Assembly (NCBI RefSeq): GCF_020906515.1
Contig: NC_085850.1
Coordinates: 2,232,001-2,296,000, forward strand
DNA from: Vanrija pseudolonga
Taxonomy: Eukaryota; Basidiomycota; Tremellomycetes; Trichosporonales; Trichosporonaceae
Length of the DNA: 64,000 bases
Direction of reading: 5' to 3'
Of this stretch, positions 1-12,283 are shown one piece after another (the stretch's first letter is position 1; the number at the start of each line of letters is the position of its first letter). A program made the position numbers and the translations under genes. The notes under the pieces are model-generated. The model was not told where the DNA came from. It saw nothing but the letters and a program-made list of their open reading frames with translations, and searched no databases.

Positions 1-3000
1 CGGCTGCTTGCCGCAAGTGCGTGCCGCAGTTGCCGCGGGGTTCGGCGTGGCTAGGATCCAGCGAGCACTTCAGTCGTCGCTGCTGGTGGGAGGCGTTTCA
101 GCTCGCGCCATCGCCGGCCTGCCGTCACCCCCAGCACCGGCACGCAGCTGCCCTGACGGCGTCGCCGTCGCCGTAGCGTCCAGGGCCGTGATAGCTCGTG
201 AGACCCGGCACTCGGGTCGCCTCCCACCACCTAGCGAGCCCCCAGCCAGCCGCGGGATTCGCGCGGGTGACGACCCAAGGCGACCTGAGAGGGGGAGGGG
301 TCACGACGCCCACCTTGTCCGGCTCGAGCTTGTCGTTGCCTGCCGTCATGCCCGCCCTGGGCACGCCCGCCGCCCCAGGCAAGCCCCTGAGGCTACCGAG
401 CCGGTATGCTTACTGCCAGGCTCCCGAGCGAGCCGGGTGGGGGAGGCATGTGTCGAGACCCCCCCCTGGGCAGTAGCTAACCGCCGTCACGCTCACCATG
501 GGCGTCGCGGACCTCGCTGCCGACGCCCCCATGTCGGGCGACCACCCGAGGGGCCGTCGGTACCGGCCCGTAGCGCCAAACACATGACGCCGGCCGCGGA
601 CAAGGCGATGACGGAGTGGTTCCAGTAAACCTGTCACGGGGCTAGCGGACGAGGTACGACGTTCGATCGAGGCATGCCGCAAATAGGCCATGCCGAACCG
701 GCACAACCGCGCTAGTGGCATTATTGGCACTAACTGCCGGCCTCGGCAGGCCCACGTCGGCATGTGGAGCCAGGTCTATTCCCAGGCTTGGGTACCCCGT
801 CGAGCTTATCACCGCGGCCTTCGGCCTTGAACGGGAGCACTTGCGGCCGCGTACTTTGACGTGCCAAAGTCACGCGCCGGTGAGTCGAATCAGAGTTCCA
901 CTCGCCATCCACGTCGACGACGACCAGTCATGAGCTCACTGTTGTCGCCCCCCCATGACTTGTTGCATGGGCAGAGGCACCGCCGTGTCGGTCTTCGGCG
1001 GTGGGTGCGGCGGCGGCGAGCGGTGCAACAGGTCCGCCCGGTTCGAAAATGGGCCATTTCCAGCCAAGTCCGGAGGATCGGATCGGGTGCCGTCGCGATA
1101 ACTTGGCAGGGCGACCACGTCTTCTGGTACTGACGCGATCTGCCCCTGAGTGCATACCAGCATTGGCATGCACCGTAACTGAGTCGTGGCTTATCGCGGA
1201 GTGCCGCGGCTTTCGGCGACCCAAGGTGGGCAAGAGAGGTCCGCGGCGGTCAGCCGCCCGCCCGCCGTGTACACATCGCACATCGCAAACAATGCACACG
1301 GTTGTGTGTTCTACGCCATTCGTCGCCAGTCTGTGTACAGGGACACGGAGCGCCGGTCGTACTGCTGTGTGAATGCAGCGGCGGCGAGTCGGAGCTGCTC
1401 CACCAATGTTTTCGCAGACGAGGACGTTTCCAGCACCACCCACGGCCGTGTCGACTTGGCAGGGGTGGCGTGGGCGCGGCCGTGGAACGTGGCTCGATCG
1501 CGTTGCTGGAGCTTAATGCCGGGCTCGGCATCGTGGCCCATCCCTGAGAATCTGGACACGGCACGGCCGGCATCGAGCGGTGTTTCGCGCTACTAGACGC
1601 TAGTTGGGTAGTTGCTCCACTAACGGCCGTTTTCCAGGCCATACATGCCGAGCCATGCCGGGCTGCGTGGGAATAGTTTGCCACGTGGCGCCGGGCTCGG
1701 CAGGGCGCGGGCGCCGGACATAGTTTGCCCGCGATACGGTCGCTGATATGACGCGGCACTCGTCCGCGTCTAGATGCATCGACATGCGCGGAGATGATCA
1801 GGTCGTTGCAGGGTTGATTGTATCGTGAGAGAGACGGTCTCGGAGACGCGGACGGACCTCGGTGTTGACGGACGGCGGCGATGGTCAGGTGTTGATTACT
1901 TGGCGCATAGTCGAGCACTACTTGGTGCCTCGGCCGTAGGCACATGACGGCATGACGTCAGGGGCGATGAGGTCCGTGTGACCAACACCACGATGTTGGC
2001 GGGTGTCGACATGGTCGCTTGATGTTGTCTATAAATGGCCACCGGTACCTCCTTCTTGTCGATGCGTCACAAGACACTTGTTGAAGACTCCCCCCACCTC
2101 AAGTAAAGATAGCCATAGTAGCCTAGTCGGTGTTCGGGGTCAAGGTAGACTCAGTCCAGCCTTCGACCTTCTCCTCGTGACTTGCTCCTGTGGAGCGGTC
2201 CCCCTCTGCCCCCACTCGACGCCCCCCTCGACCAAGTATCGAGGTCGCGGCATTGCCAAGCCCCTCCCGAGTTCAGCGGGATCGGCGAGGAAGCGAGTCG
2301 AGCCACAGAGCGAGACGAAAAGCAGTCAGAGTTTGCCGGAACCGCCTAGTCAGAGTTCGAGTTCGAGCACTTGCCGATTCTAGCCACGTTCGCCACATTC
2401 AGCGAGCTCGAACCGCTCCCTGAGGCTCCGCGCGCCTTCCCCGGCTTCCCCTGTCCGAGTGGGCCCGCTAGCCATCCAGCGCGCCTACCATTCCGCGATG
2501 CACGACGACCAGTACGCCAAGCACGAGGGGTCGGGCCAAAGTCAGGCTAGTCAGGTCCGACGAGTAGGCGGTGACCATGTGGTAGCTTCTGGTGACCCGG
2601 TCGAAGGTGGTGGTTGTTTAGCCGAGATGATCGACGAGGGCCTCGACGACCTGGGCTCGATGACCGCTGCCGCCGCCGTCGAGCCGCTGGATTGCATCCG
2701 GTTGCCTCCGGTCGGCTTTTCATTAAGAGCCTTGCCTGCAGTGAACCTCGGGTCGTGCCCCTTGACAAGCGGTGTGAGCCCACCGACGACGGAGCCCCCG
2801 TCGACGGCGACAAACATCCCCGCAGGGGCTGCGACGGCGATCCCCTCCGAGTCACCCCTTGTGAAAACCTGCCAGCCTTCCGTCAGCACATCATCCACAC
2901 CTTGCACTACCTCACCTTCGCACATGAGCATGATCGTCGAATGTCAAGCACGATGCCCTCGACTCGGTAGCCATGGCCCGGTTGTGGTGGATGCCTGTGA

Positions 3001-4154
3001 CCCGGGGTCAGAGGCTACGGTCAGCCCGGCTTGCGAAGCCAGCCTCCACGTCGCCCCTCACCCTCCCACCCGCACCACCATCCCCATCCTCGCCCGTCTC
3101 GAGCAGCATAAGCGTCTGTCAACTGTCAAGAATAACATTCACCGTCCGGTCGGTGCCCCAAGGTCGATGAGAAGCATCAGCGGCGACGTCAGTGGTGAGC
3201 GGGGTGAGCATAGTGAGCAGCGGCGTACCTCCCTACCCTACCCGGCCCCCAACGGCCCACTCGCATCCACCCACCCTCGGTCGCTTCCACCCTTCGATGA
3301 GCTTCTACCACAGTCCAGCGCCACCGGGATCGACATGGCGGAGCACCAAAGCATGGTGAGGATAGAGAGGGGAGAGCCAGCCTACGGGGCAGTGAGTGAG
3401 GACCAATCGCCTCCAGCCATTAGTCCTCCGCCGCCCGCAGCCAACATCCACCACCACGCATCCATCTTAGCTGGCTGCAGACGCTACCCTCCTCGGCCTT
3501 GCCACTCCGGGTCGAATGGATGTGGATGTCGGTGAGTCAACAAGCTGGGTCGCAGTTGGTGCTGGGTTGACCTGGTCCTCAAGCGCCGCGGGCATGAGTG
3601 GGATCTCCGCCCATGTCGACACGGCGCCTCCTCTTCTCCTCCGACAGCGTGTAGGCCACAATGCTTTGCGATCATGTGGACAATCCCAGCAGTCATGTGG
3701 TGGCGGGGCTGTGGCGCAGACTTGCAGTTCCCTTCCGGTGCCCCACGGCGGCCAGTGCGCCATGGTCCAAGCCACAGGTGGTACCAAGCCATGGGCCAAC
3801 CGCCACACCAGCCACCGGTCCAACGGACACCGGTTCCAGTGTCTGTGAACATCGACTGCGGCGATCAACCGAAGCGAGGCGACGTGCGATACTCGGTCGC
3901 ATGAATGTTGATGCCCAGCACACACGGAGCTGCCTCCGCTTCTGCCTCCGTTGGACTCGGTCTTTCCGCCTCCGCCGGAGTGGTTTCCCGCACCGTGGCC
4001 ATTGCCTGTGTCCACCCCCGAGTACGCGATACGCGGAGCGGTGGTAGTATGCGGGTGACGTGCTGCCGTCGTTGTCTTCGCGCGCCAGGACAGGGGGATG
4101 CGGAACAGGGCGAGGGTGGTCAAGAGTCGGGGGTGTTGAAGAGTCGGTGAAAGT
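1..4154. other. gene-poor left flank, no supported gene
   Basis: No reading frame here shows a recognisable domain, a convincing start context or a chain of consistent splice sites. Long open frames occur on both strands (for example 2459-3535 plus and 2551-2931 minus), but they overlap each other and have the low-complexity composition expected of GC-rich non-coding DNA. A TATAAATG string occurs near 2030 on the plus strand without an obvious gene behind it. Degenerate repeat material cannot be excluded by reading alone. Confidence 0.5.
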
Positions 4155-4431
4155 TCAAAACATCGGACTTATTCGGGGTAGCCTCTGGCGACTGCTCCGC
4201 CGGTATGGATCGTCATGCGACCACTTGTCTGATGCTGTCTGATGTTGTCTGATGATGTGGCAGAGCCTTGGAGCGCAGCAAGTAGCAACAAGCGTCGATT
4301 CGACCGGGGCGAGGACAAGATCTCTGCTGATGACGCAGAGCAGCGGCGGTGTTAGAACGGTGCAAGGCGAAGGGGGCGTCGTCGTGGACGATTCGTTCGA
4401 TTCTGCCTCCGCCCTCTGCCGCCTCCTCCGC

Positions 4432-5022
4432 CTACCGAGGCGTCGCGCGCGGCGTAGCACATCCGCTCGGGCATCCGTCGGAGCTCTCGGCGTCGTCGTC
4501 GTAGCCAAGGTCCGCCAAGAGGTCGAGCGTCGACAGCAGAGGCGTCGGCGGCGGGGCGGGAGCGGCGTCGGTGTCGTCGGAGTCGGGGTCCGAGTCGTGG
4601 CCGTGGTCGTGGTCGTGGCTCAGGTCCCAGTACGTGTCGCCTGCCTTGACGCCGTCGTCGCCTTCGTCGCAAGTGCCCAGGTCCCAGATCTCAGCGCCCT
4701 CGCGCGCATCACACACGAGTGCGGGCACTACGTGCGCGAGCCAGCGAGCGTGTCGACCGTGCCGTGGGGCCGCGCGGCCCAGCTTACGCCCCTTGGGGCG
4801 TAGGCTGGCGCTGGTGCTCCTGCCCGGCGGCGCCGGTGGCGAGTACGCCGTGTCGTCTACACCGTGGGCCTTTCCTCGCGCCATACGCGCCGCCACGATC
4901 CACGACGACACGACGACGGCGAAGACGAGCGGCGCGAGGCCGGCACCAACAAGGCCGTCGCCGTGGCCGCCGATGCCGTTACTCCCTCTTCCTCCTCCTG
5001 TGGCCGTCGCGTTGGGCCACAT
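4432..5022 (-). CDS. hypothetical single-pass membrane protein with acidic tail
   Basis: A 196-aa frame that I do not recognise. It opens with a Gly-rich stretch, has one strong hydrophobic segment at about residues 24-46 (APLVFAVVVSSWIVAA) followed by basic residues, then a Pro/Arg-rich stretch and a very acidic Asp/His region (about 118-155) before the C-terminus. The layout suggests a single-pass membrane protein with a cytosolic acidic tail. The start is uncertain: an open frame in the same phase lies directly upstream (ATG at 5223, stop at 5026-5028), and an intron of 42 or 48 nt starting at a GTGAGA donor would join the two and add a Ser/Thr/Ala-rich N-terminal domain with a possible signal peptide. 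No neighbour gives a functional hint. The simple-repeat DNA behind the Asp-rich part means part of the frame could be fortuitous. Confidence 0.45.
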   Translation of the reverse strand: MWPNATATGGGRGSNGIGGHGDGLVGAGLAPLVFAVVVSSWIVAARMARGKAHGVDDTAYSPPAPPGRSTSASLRPKGRKLGRAAPRHGRHARWLAHVVPALVCDAREGAEIWDLGTCDEGDDGVKAGDTYWDLSHDHDHGHDSDPDSDDTDAAPAPPPTPLLSTLDLLADLGYDDDAESSDGCPSGCATPRATPR

Positions 5023-5223
5023 CTCTCACTGCCGGCTCGGGGTCTGGGCCAAGTACGCCTTGAGGCTGGGCGGGGGGAAGGTGTCGATGTTGCAAGCTGC
5101 GCTCTGGGTGTGTCGGCACGAGGTGGAGCTGGTTGCCAAAACGGGGCGGAGGACAGAGGCCAGAGTCGTCGCTGCTGCGCTGGTGGCCGCTACGCTGGTG
5201 ATGCTTGCCGAGGCTGGGCGCAT

Positions 5224-8200
5224 GGTGACAGTGTGTGCTTATGTAGTATGTCTATAGTGGTCTAGTAGTAGCAGTATGGGACGATGTGATGATAGGATCG
5301 TTCGACTTTGACAAATGGGTGGACGGCTGTTGAATTGTGGAGCGGGGCTAAGTTTGGCTGTGGTGGTGGTACAGCAGTGGTGGTGGTGGGTGGTGGCGCG
5401 AGGAATGACCCTGGGGCCACGTCCGTACGTCACTGGAATGCTGCAGCTACAAGCCCCGCGCCGCATTGCAGGCTGCATTGTTCTAAAGCCACCATTATCA
5501 GCAACAGCATACTGGCCTTTTGTACTCGCAGAGCTCGGACATGCGGAGGTACAGACAAAAAAAGTTGCACCATGGCGGAGAGGGTACGGCCGGTGCAGCA
5601 CAGAGCGAGCGACGCAAGGCCGAGGCAGTTAGTAACCACAGTCGTCGAGGTCGTCTGCTGGAATCGGCCGGCCATGCGAAATCCAACCGACTATAGCGAC
5701 GCATCGCGACGACGTATTTCTAATCACCACGTGGCTGGCCATTAATGCGGTCCTAATACCCCTTCGGCCCCTTCCTAATCGCTGGAAATACAACACCCGC
5801 GGTTCGGCACGCTCGGTGCCCTCGGCGTGTGGCACGGAAATGGGGGTCGCCAAGGCGGAAGCCTCGACCCGCCCGCCGCCTCCGCCTCCGCAACAACCGA
5901 CAGTGTCTCACTCTCGCTCTCTCAGCCCAAGTGGCGTCCACCTGCATTTCCGCGGGGTCTCGTCTCTCGCCAACGCGAGGGGAGAGGGAGCATGCAGTAC
6001 TACTACCTACCATGCGGTTCCAGCAAACCTTCGCCAAGTGCTGGGCGGCCCCATCTCGGCCCGGGCGTGGGTTACGCCGCCTCCTCGACGGCGTCAGCCT
6101 CGAGGAGACAAGGTTCGAAGTGTAACCGAGATCAGTCAACCATCGTGTGGCGGGTGGCTGCGTGCATCTGGATGGATCTGGATCAGACAGGCAGCCAGTG
6201 TAAGAAAACCTGCAAGGCGTTCGGGCGGTAGCCGCCACCTTGGGCTGTGGCACACGCTCGGCGTTCACGTTGGTCACCGCCACCCGTACGCCGGTGGCTG
6301 GTCGAGTCGAGGCCACCTTGACACGACGTGGCAGCGCTTGCCGAAACGTTTCCCAGTCGGTTACTGCAGCTTGCGAAGAGGCCGCAGTCATGGCAGTCCC
6401 ACCCACATGGGACAAATTTTCCAGCGTGGTCGGTACACACGTGTGTGTGAGTCGTGTGAGTCGTGACCGAGGCAACTGCACGCGAATGTGGGAGATGGTG
6501 CTATGCTGTGCTAGGCAAGCACATTGCTGACATGCAGAGTGCGAGCGAGCAAAAAGCATGACAAAGGACGTGAAAGCTCGTGACTCGGTTAGTGACGTGG
6601 CGCCAAGCAAGGAGCACTGGGTATGTCGTGTGTGGTGGTGCTGTGAACAGCCCCAGCCACCTATGGCGGCGCCACGACACCATCCACCACTCGCAAACCT
6701 CGCACAAATGTACACTGACAAGTACTGCGCCAAGGTAGGTGGATGCACGCGACAAATTCCTCTGAGGGGTATGTGAGTTCCGCGGCTCCACTTGCCGCTC
6801 GCCCCCGCGCCGCGTGCAAGTTCTCAAGAACGGAGTGGCCGCACCTCACCAGGCGCGCCTGGGATACATTCCCCATGGCACAGGAAGGAACTGCAATGAC
6901 GGTGAAGCTGCTCGGCTTTGCGGCTGAGCTCGTTGTCAAATCTGGGATGCCTCCCCTCGGCGGTCGGCTGCCGTGAACTGGGCCGACTTGGTGGCTGGTG
7001 ATCGACACCGACCTGTCCACCACTGCCTCCTCGGACACACGGAACACTGGGCAAGTCTGCACATTGTCGTCATCCGATCTGCGGCTTCTGGATATACTCA
7101 GCCAGCCATGGTGGCGCGAAGCGGCATGTTGACTCACACTCTGACCCGAGCTCAAGCTGAGAGAGTTGATGAGGCTTACGCGGAGCCCGCGGAACAGTCC
7201 TTGGGTTGTCAATCCGCCTACGCTCCTCTGCTTTCAAGCGCCCTCTTCCTGCCGTTGACCCGCGCTCACCTGCAACATTAGCAGATGTAGCGGAAAACAT
7301 ACCATGGCTCGGGGCACACTGGAACGCCGAATTGGTGCCACTCTCCTCGGCACGCCGGCCTGCTCCTACCTAGTCCTGCAAGATCGCCGTGCCGTTCTCA
7401 CTCAGCAAGCAAGGAATGGAGCCTCTAAACCGGCGATCATCGTCACACTACGGCCTCCGAGGCATGTGCGCCGCGCCGCGGCACGTGGTATGTCGGCAGG
7501 CAGGCCAGTGGAGCTCGCCGACTCCGGCGGGATGACTGCCTCCGGCACCCTCTTCGCGAAGGTACCCCGCTTCCAGAGGCAAGCAACAAACATCTTCCTG
7601 CCGGCTTCGTGTAATCGCGTCTACGAGGTCATTGGCGTCCCCTCGCGGAGAAAGCACATCGTCTAGACACGTTTCCGACGGCCAGCCGGTCGTCGGTGAG
7701 TTTCCGACTTGTGCGGATGAGACCTGGACTGTCGGTGGTGTGGGTATCACCCCCCCACCTTCACCAGGCGGCCGTCTGCAGTTCCCTCTCGACCCTCACT
7801 CACGAAACTGCACAAGGCCGACAGGTGTCGCCACGCCCCCTTCCCCGCCGCGGTGAGGAGAGCCGCCCACTCGTGGCGAGCACCACTGGCCGGAATGAAT
7901 GACCCCGACCCACCGCCAGGCTCGGCGTGACACTCCGATGGATCGCGTCTGGCGTCCATACCCGAGTCCATCTGAAGTTGCCGACCGTGAACCGCAGCCA
8001 TCTCCCACTGGACTCGATAACCCCGCACCGGAGGACCGAAGCCAAGCCAAGCCCCGCTCTGCGCAAGGAATGAATGCCTATACAAGTCGGCCAGCGGCAG
8101 GCGGCAGCCCCCGCTCTCGTCGAACAGCGACAGCTGACCAACAATCTATAACCCCGCTTCGGAGAAGCAGGACTCGGCATATACGGCACTGCGCGGAGAC

Positions 8201-9000
8201 TTTCCAACGGTCCATGGACATGGGCTCCACCGAGGCGAGGGCGGCGACGTGCCGCCTTTGATGGCCGGCCCAACGTCAGCGGCGTACATGTACTCTACAA
8301 GCCACACCGAGCCCCGCGCCCGACCTCGTCGGGCCAAGTGCCCTCTCATCCAACATCACCCGACACCAGCGCCACCCGGTCGCCATGCCTCGCGGTGCAG
8401 CTTGCCTCAGCTACATAATCGCGCCCATCACGTTGCGGGGACCCGGGGACCCGCGCCGACGTGGGCTGGGGTGCAAGTCACCGCCGCGGCTCGGCCGGGG
8501 GCCGCGGGGGTAAGTAAGTGCGGTGTGTGGTGTAGCCGGGCCAGTTGCTACATACGACCGACCGATGCGTTGGACGTCGTTGTTGCTGCATGCATGCATT
8601 GTCTTGGAGGTGTTGTGGCTCGTAGATGCACAACACGTCTCGGTCACGCCTCGGAGCCTCGGCGAGCCAGACGCCCTCGGCGATCTTGACGTCACCGCGG
8701 CTGAGTGTATCAGTATTTTGCCCACTATCAATGGCCGACGGCCACACAAATTCGCGAGCGGCTCGGTTGAGTCAATGCATCAATCGCCTCGCTGCTCGAG
8801 ACCGCGCCGCCCGTCGTCGCGACCAAGCATGCAAAGCTCGCTGAATGGAGGATTCATAGGAGTACAACAAATGCCGCTATCTCGAGGCCGCCTCTCGGCC
8901 GTGTCCTCCGGGCCGACGTCGTCGCCCAGGGTTAACTAAAATACAGTTGGCGCCAGCCAGTCTAATCTTGTACAACGAACGCGTGCTTGCCCCAGCTTGC
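5224..9000. other. intergenic, no supported gene
   Basis: Many overlapping open frames on both strands but none with recognisable motifs, signal peptides with supporting splice sites, or conserved repeats. A minus-strand frame at 5753-6748 is the longest; it is Arg/Pro/Ser-rich, overlaps other frames and looks fortuitous. I see no RNA gene in this stretch. Confidence 0.4.
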
Positions 9001-9609
9001 TCAACGACGGCGGCTTGATCCGGAGCGCTTGGTGCTGCGGCCGCGCGAGACGAACAGGCCCGAGAGCCACGAGCTGAAGCCTGGCCGTTCTTCAGCGTGC
9101 GTCACGGCCGTGTGGAGCGCGAGCTCGTCGCTGGCAGAGTGGGTGCGCGCGGGGCGGATCTTGACCGCGACGCGGCGCTGCACGTCCTCCTCGACAAGCG
9201 TGTCGGTCGACGCGTTGTGGGAGCGTTCAGGCGCGAGGCGGAGCACGCCGCCGACGAGGACGGGTGAGGGCAGGTCGCTGGTGAACGCGGGGAGGAGCGA
9301 CGAAGGGGTCGTCGGCGGCGTGGGCGACGCGGTGCGCAGCTGCTCGGCGTCGTCGAGCAGCTGGCGCAGCTTGGTGTTGTGGTAGCTTGCGAGCGTGTGC
9401 TCGTAGCATGCGTATGCGGGGAAGGTCTCGTCCGAGCGCGCGGGCAGGTCGTCGCGCGTGAAGGTGATGGGGTAGGTGGGCGACGTGCTCATCGTCGAGG
9501 GGGTTGGGGAGGCCGACGAGGAAGCAGCAGAAGAAGCGCCCGACGATGACGTGCGGTAGTGCTTGAAGTTGTTGTGGGGCAGGTGGATCTCGAGGCCGGC
9601 GGGACGCAT
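9001..9609 (-). CDS. small protein with YExTLASYH motif, paralog 1
   Basis: A 202-aa protein of no family I know. The start chosen is the ATG at 9609 in a strong GCCGCC-ATG context; an open frame continues upstream to 9801 but runs through a CAA repeat that fits a 5' leader better. Residues 20-45 are Ser/Ala-rich. Residues 63-82 carry the motif FPAYACYEHTLASYHNTKL, followed by an acidic helix. The remainder is Ser/Thr/Pro-rich with a basic end (RGRSTKRSGSSRRR). The same motif recurs in the protein at 11900-12283 on the same strand, so the two are paralogs. The motif looks like an amphipathic helix with regularly spaced Tyr residues. No signal peptide or membrane segment is visible. A GATAAAA element lies about 140 bp upstream of the ATG. 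Confidence 0.7.
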   Translation of the reverse strand: MRPAGLEIHLPHNNFKHYRTSSSGASSAASSSASPTPSTMSTSPTYPITFTRDDLPARSDETFPAYACYEHTLASYHNTKLRQLLDDAEQLRTASPTPPTTPSSLLPAFTSDLPSPVLVGGVLRLAPERSHNASTDTLVEEDVQRRVAVKIRPARTHSASDELALHTAVTHAEERPGFSSWLSGLFVSRGRSTKRSGSSRRR

Positions 9610-9746
9610 GGCGGCGGTGTGGGCTCGGGGGTGTGGTGGTGGCAGAGGTAGTTGTGGTGTGATGCCCGTGGCTATCGCAAGTGACTGTTGTTGTTGTTGT
9701 TGTGATTGTCTGTGGGAAACTTCTTCCATGCATCGATGGCAAACCC

Positions 9747-9753
9747 TTTTATC
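9747..9753 (-). promoter_or_regulatory. TATA-like box of the 9001-9609 gene
   Basis: GATAAAA on the minus strand, about 140 bp before the chosen ATG and upstream of a CAA-repeat leader. Confidence 0.35.
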
Positions 9754-10080
9754 TATCCCTCGCCCACGTCCACCTCGCGTCGAGTCGTCATGCTGCATCA
9801 AGCTGCTTACACCCCGCCGGTGCCGAGGTGACGACGCGGCCAGCGAGGCGCCAACTCTGGGCTGCTGGTAGTAAACCGACCCCGAGGCCGAGGGACCGGT
9901 GCGGGCGGCCAGGCAGGCCAGCCAGGGCCAGACGGGGTGACTGCGCCCGGCCGGCGGGCCCCGTCAGCTTTTCTTTTTTTCGCTCGCCGCGTCGGGTTCG
10001 GCTTCCTCAACCAGACGCAACCGACCAAAGCGAGCGCAACCGAGGGCGATGATGCGCTGTGCCCGCCTCGTCGCAGTACA

Positions 10081-10123
10081 CTGCATGCATGCATGTGCAC
10101 GCATCGATGCATGCATGTGTGTG
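10081..10123. repeat. TGCATG-rich simple sequence
   Basis: Overlapping copies of GCATGCATG and GATGCATGCATG, interrupted once by CGA. Further TGCATG and TGCAATG clusters lie near 10560, 11306-11352 and 11580-11625, so the stretch between the two TLASYH paralogs is enriched in this palindromic hexamer. Confidence 0.7.
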
Positions 10124-11553
10124 GAGCTGTTGCTGTGGAAGTGAAGTGGTGGCAGTGGAAATCCCGACGCGCGCGCTCGGCCGGCCGAGCACCCCGCCGC
10201 CGGACATGTTATCCCTGACTAATCACTGTTTTGGCCTGGTTGCATGCTTTATAACCCGCCCGGAGAGTCCACTATATTATCAATGAGAGGGGTTAATAAG
10301 CCCTTGCCGGCCGGTGAGGCCAGGCGGGTACGCCCACACGTCATGCACCGTCACCTTGCACACACACGGCGTCCAGCGCGGCGGCGTGCCTCCACTCATT
10401 CCACCACGGTGGACTATCTCCACTGTGGAGGCGCGGCGTGGAGGTGGACGTCGAGAATGCTGACTAGCTGCGGCGGCGCCGAGTCGAGTCGAGCCCAGGC
10501 CCATCACTGCTAGCACTGCTGATGCACGTTTCTACGACCGACACGTTGATTACAACGACGCATGCATATGCGTTTGTTGACACGGTCTCTTGCACCGTGT
10601 CTGTTCGGGAAACCCGGCCCCCATTGTGGAGCCGCCGCAGCATGCGATGCGCCGGCGATGCAGACACACACACGACAGCGCGCGCCGAGCGGTGCTGGCA
10701 CCCGGGCGGGTCCCGGCGGGCTGGCTCGCTCGCCGAGGCAACAGAGCCGTCGGTGAGCGGTCGGAAGCGAGGGCGCGGCGCGGTGGCGAACGGCACGTGG
10801 TGCACGTGGCCTCCACGCGACGCCCCTGAACGCCCGACGGACACGCCCCGGTCTCCGACCCCGCGTCCCCCGGTGGCCCCTGCACCGCATAAACCGCACC
10901 ATCACGGCTCGGCTGCCGACCGTGCCCTCGCCGTCGGTCGTCTTGGCGCTTGGCGCGGCGCCGGGTCGCCGTGTGTGGTGTGGCCGGGTGGCTCAGTACG
11001 TACGCGCTGGCCATGGGCGCCGGTTTGGCTGGGCGCCGAGGCAGCGTCAAGCGTCTTGACCACCCACAGCCAGTGCAAAACCAAATGGTGCTCTCGACCG
11101 ACCGCATGGGACGACTCGACACAGTCAGTTGCTGGATTACCGAGGTCGCCAAACATCACACCACATTTTCCCCCGCAATCTCGCCGCCGCCTTGCCGCCA
11201 CTGCCTTCGAGATGCTTCTGAACAATGATACATGCAAACAAACTGTGAAGTGTATGGACAATGCACGATGCGATGGTTACACTCGCAACGCTAATCGTAT
11301 CTGGGGTGCATGCACTGTAACCGTATCTGGGATGCAATGCAATGCAATGAGGTATGCGGTATTGTTGTCGTGGGGCATGGGGCAGGCCGTCCCAAGGTAT
11401 GTAGGAGGTGCCCGATGGTGCGTGCGGCGGAGGCATGCGGGGTGCGATGGGTGTGCGTGGGGCGGGCCGGGCGGCACGGTGACTGTACGCAGCAGCGGTG
11501 GCGGCTCCGTCGTGCACGGTTGCGCGCCAGGCGGTGCGGTGGGCTCGGCTGCC

Positions 11554-11597
11554 CGTGCGTGCATGCGCGTGCGTGCGCGTGCATGTGCACGCATGCA
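11554..11597. repeat. 44-bp perfect alternating purine/pyrimidine tract
   Basis: Every base from 11554 to 11597 alternates pyrimidine and purine, mostly as CG, TG and CA steps. Such tracts are the classic substrate for left-handed Z-DNA. It lies about 300 bp past the stop codon of the 11900-12283 gene. Confidence 0.8.
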
Positions 11598-11899
11598 GAT
11601 GCATCCGAATGCAGATGCATCGAGATCGTTCTCTTGTTCGCATGCAGGCAGGTCGGCAGTCGCATGCGAGATCGCGAGATTGGCCAGCTGACTGCTGGGG
11701 GCCGACTGTGCCGTCTCGGTAGTCGCGGGCGTAGAGGGCCGCGAGCGGTCGTTGAGCGGCGGCGTCGGGGGCGGCGGCGAGTCCGACTCGCCGACCGAGG
11801 CGAGTATGCCACGGCGGCTGTTACAACCGGCGGCGCCAAGTAACGTGTGTTCTTGGGAGTGTGCGAGCGGCAAGCGACGGGGATGCGTGTGGGTGCAGA

Positions 11900-12283
11900 C
11901 TACGACTTGCCGAGGCGCACGCGGCCGCCTGCATCGGCCCACTCGAGGAGCTCGGCGGGCATGTCGTCTGGCGAGTGGGCCGGCGAGGAGGCGGCCGAGC
12001 TCGTCGTCGAGCTCGACAGGCTGGGGCAGGCCGAGGGCGCGCGCTGGCGCCGCGACTGGGACGCAGCGTAGCCCAGGTTGAGGTTCTTGAGGCTCGCGAG
12101 CATGGCCTTGGCCTCGGCCTCGCGCTTGCGCGTGCGCTGGCGCTTGGCCTCGGCGAGCTGGTGCTCCTGGAGCACGGTGGCGAGGAGGGCCTCGTGGTAG
12201 CTCGCGAGGGTGAGCTCGTAGGCCGCGTAGCCCTCGTAGTCGAACTCTGGGGCGAAGGACGTGTGGTGCGATGCGATGGACAT
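11900..12283 (-). CDS. small protein with YExTLASYH motif, paralog 2
   Basis: A 127-aa protein starting at the ATG at 12283, which directly follows a CCACCACCACCACA leader repeat. Residues 14-36 read FDYEGYAAYELTLASYHEA, matching the motif of the gene at 9001-9609 at most positions (Y, YA, YE, TLASYH). A basic, helical stretch rich in Lys/Arg/Glu follows at 40-60 (EAKRQRTRKREAEAKAML), which could be nuclear or RNA-binding, then a Ser-rich segment and a short acidic/basic tail. Both paralogs place the motif in the N-terminal half and follow it with a charged helix and a Ser-rich tail. The frame stays open far upstream to 12916 but without similarity. Function unknown. Confidence 0.7.
   Translation of the reverse strand: MSIASHHTSFAPEFDYEGYAAYELTLASYHEALLATVLQEHQLAEAKRQRTRKREAEAKAMLASLKNLNLGYAASQSRRQRAPSACPSLSSSTTSSAASSPAHSPDDMPAELLEWADAGGRVRLGKS

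Noticed and set aside
2459-3535. 358-aa plus-strand frame
   Set aside because: Low-complexity Ser/Pro composition, overlapped by equally long frames on the minus strand, no motif and no start context; most likely chance in GC-rich DNA.
5753-6748. 331-aa minus-strand frame
   Set aside because: Arg/Ser-rich, no domain, overlapping frames on the other strand; no splice or promoter support.
8523-8939. 138-aa plus frame with a hydrophobic stretch after an internal Met, like a signal peptide
   Set aside because: The part after the hydrophobic stretch is low-complexity and no promoter or paralog supports it.
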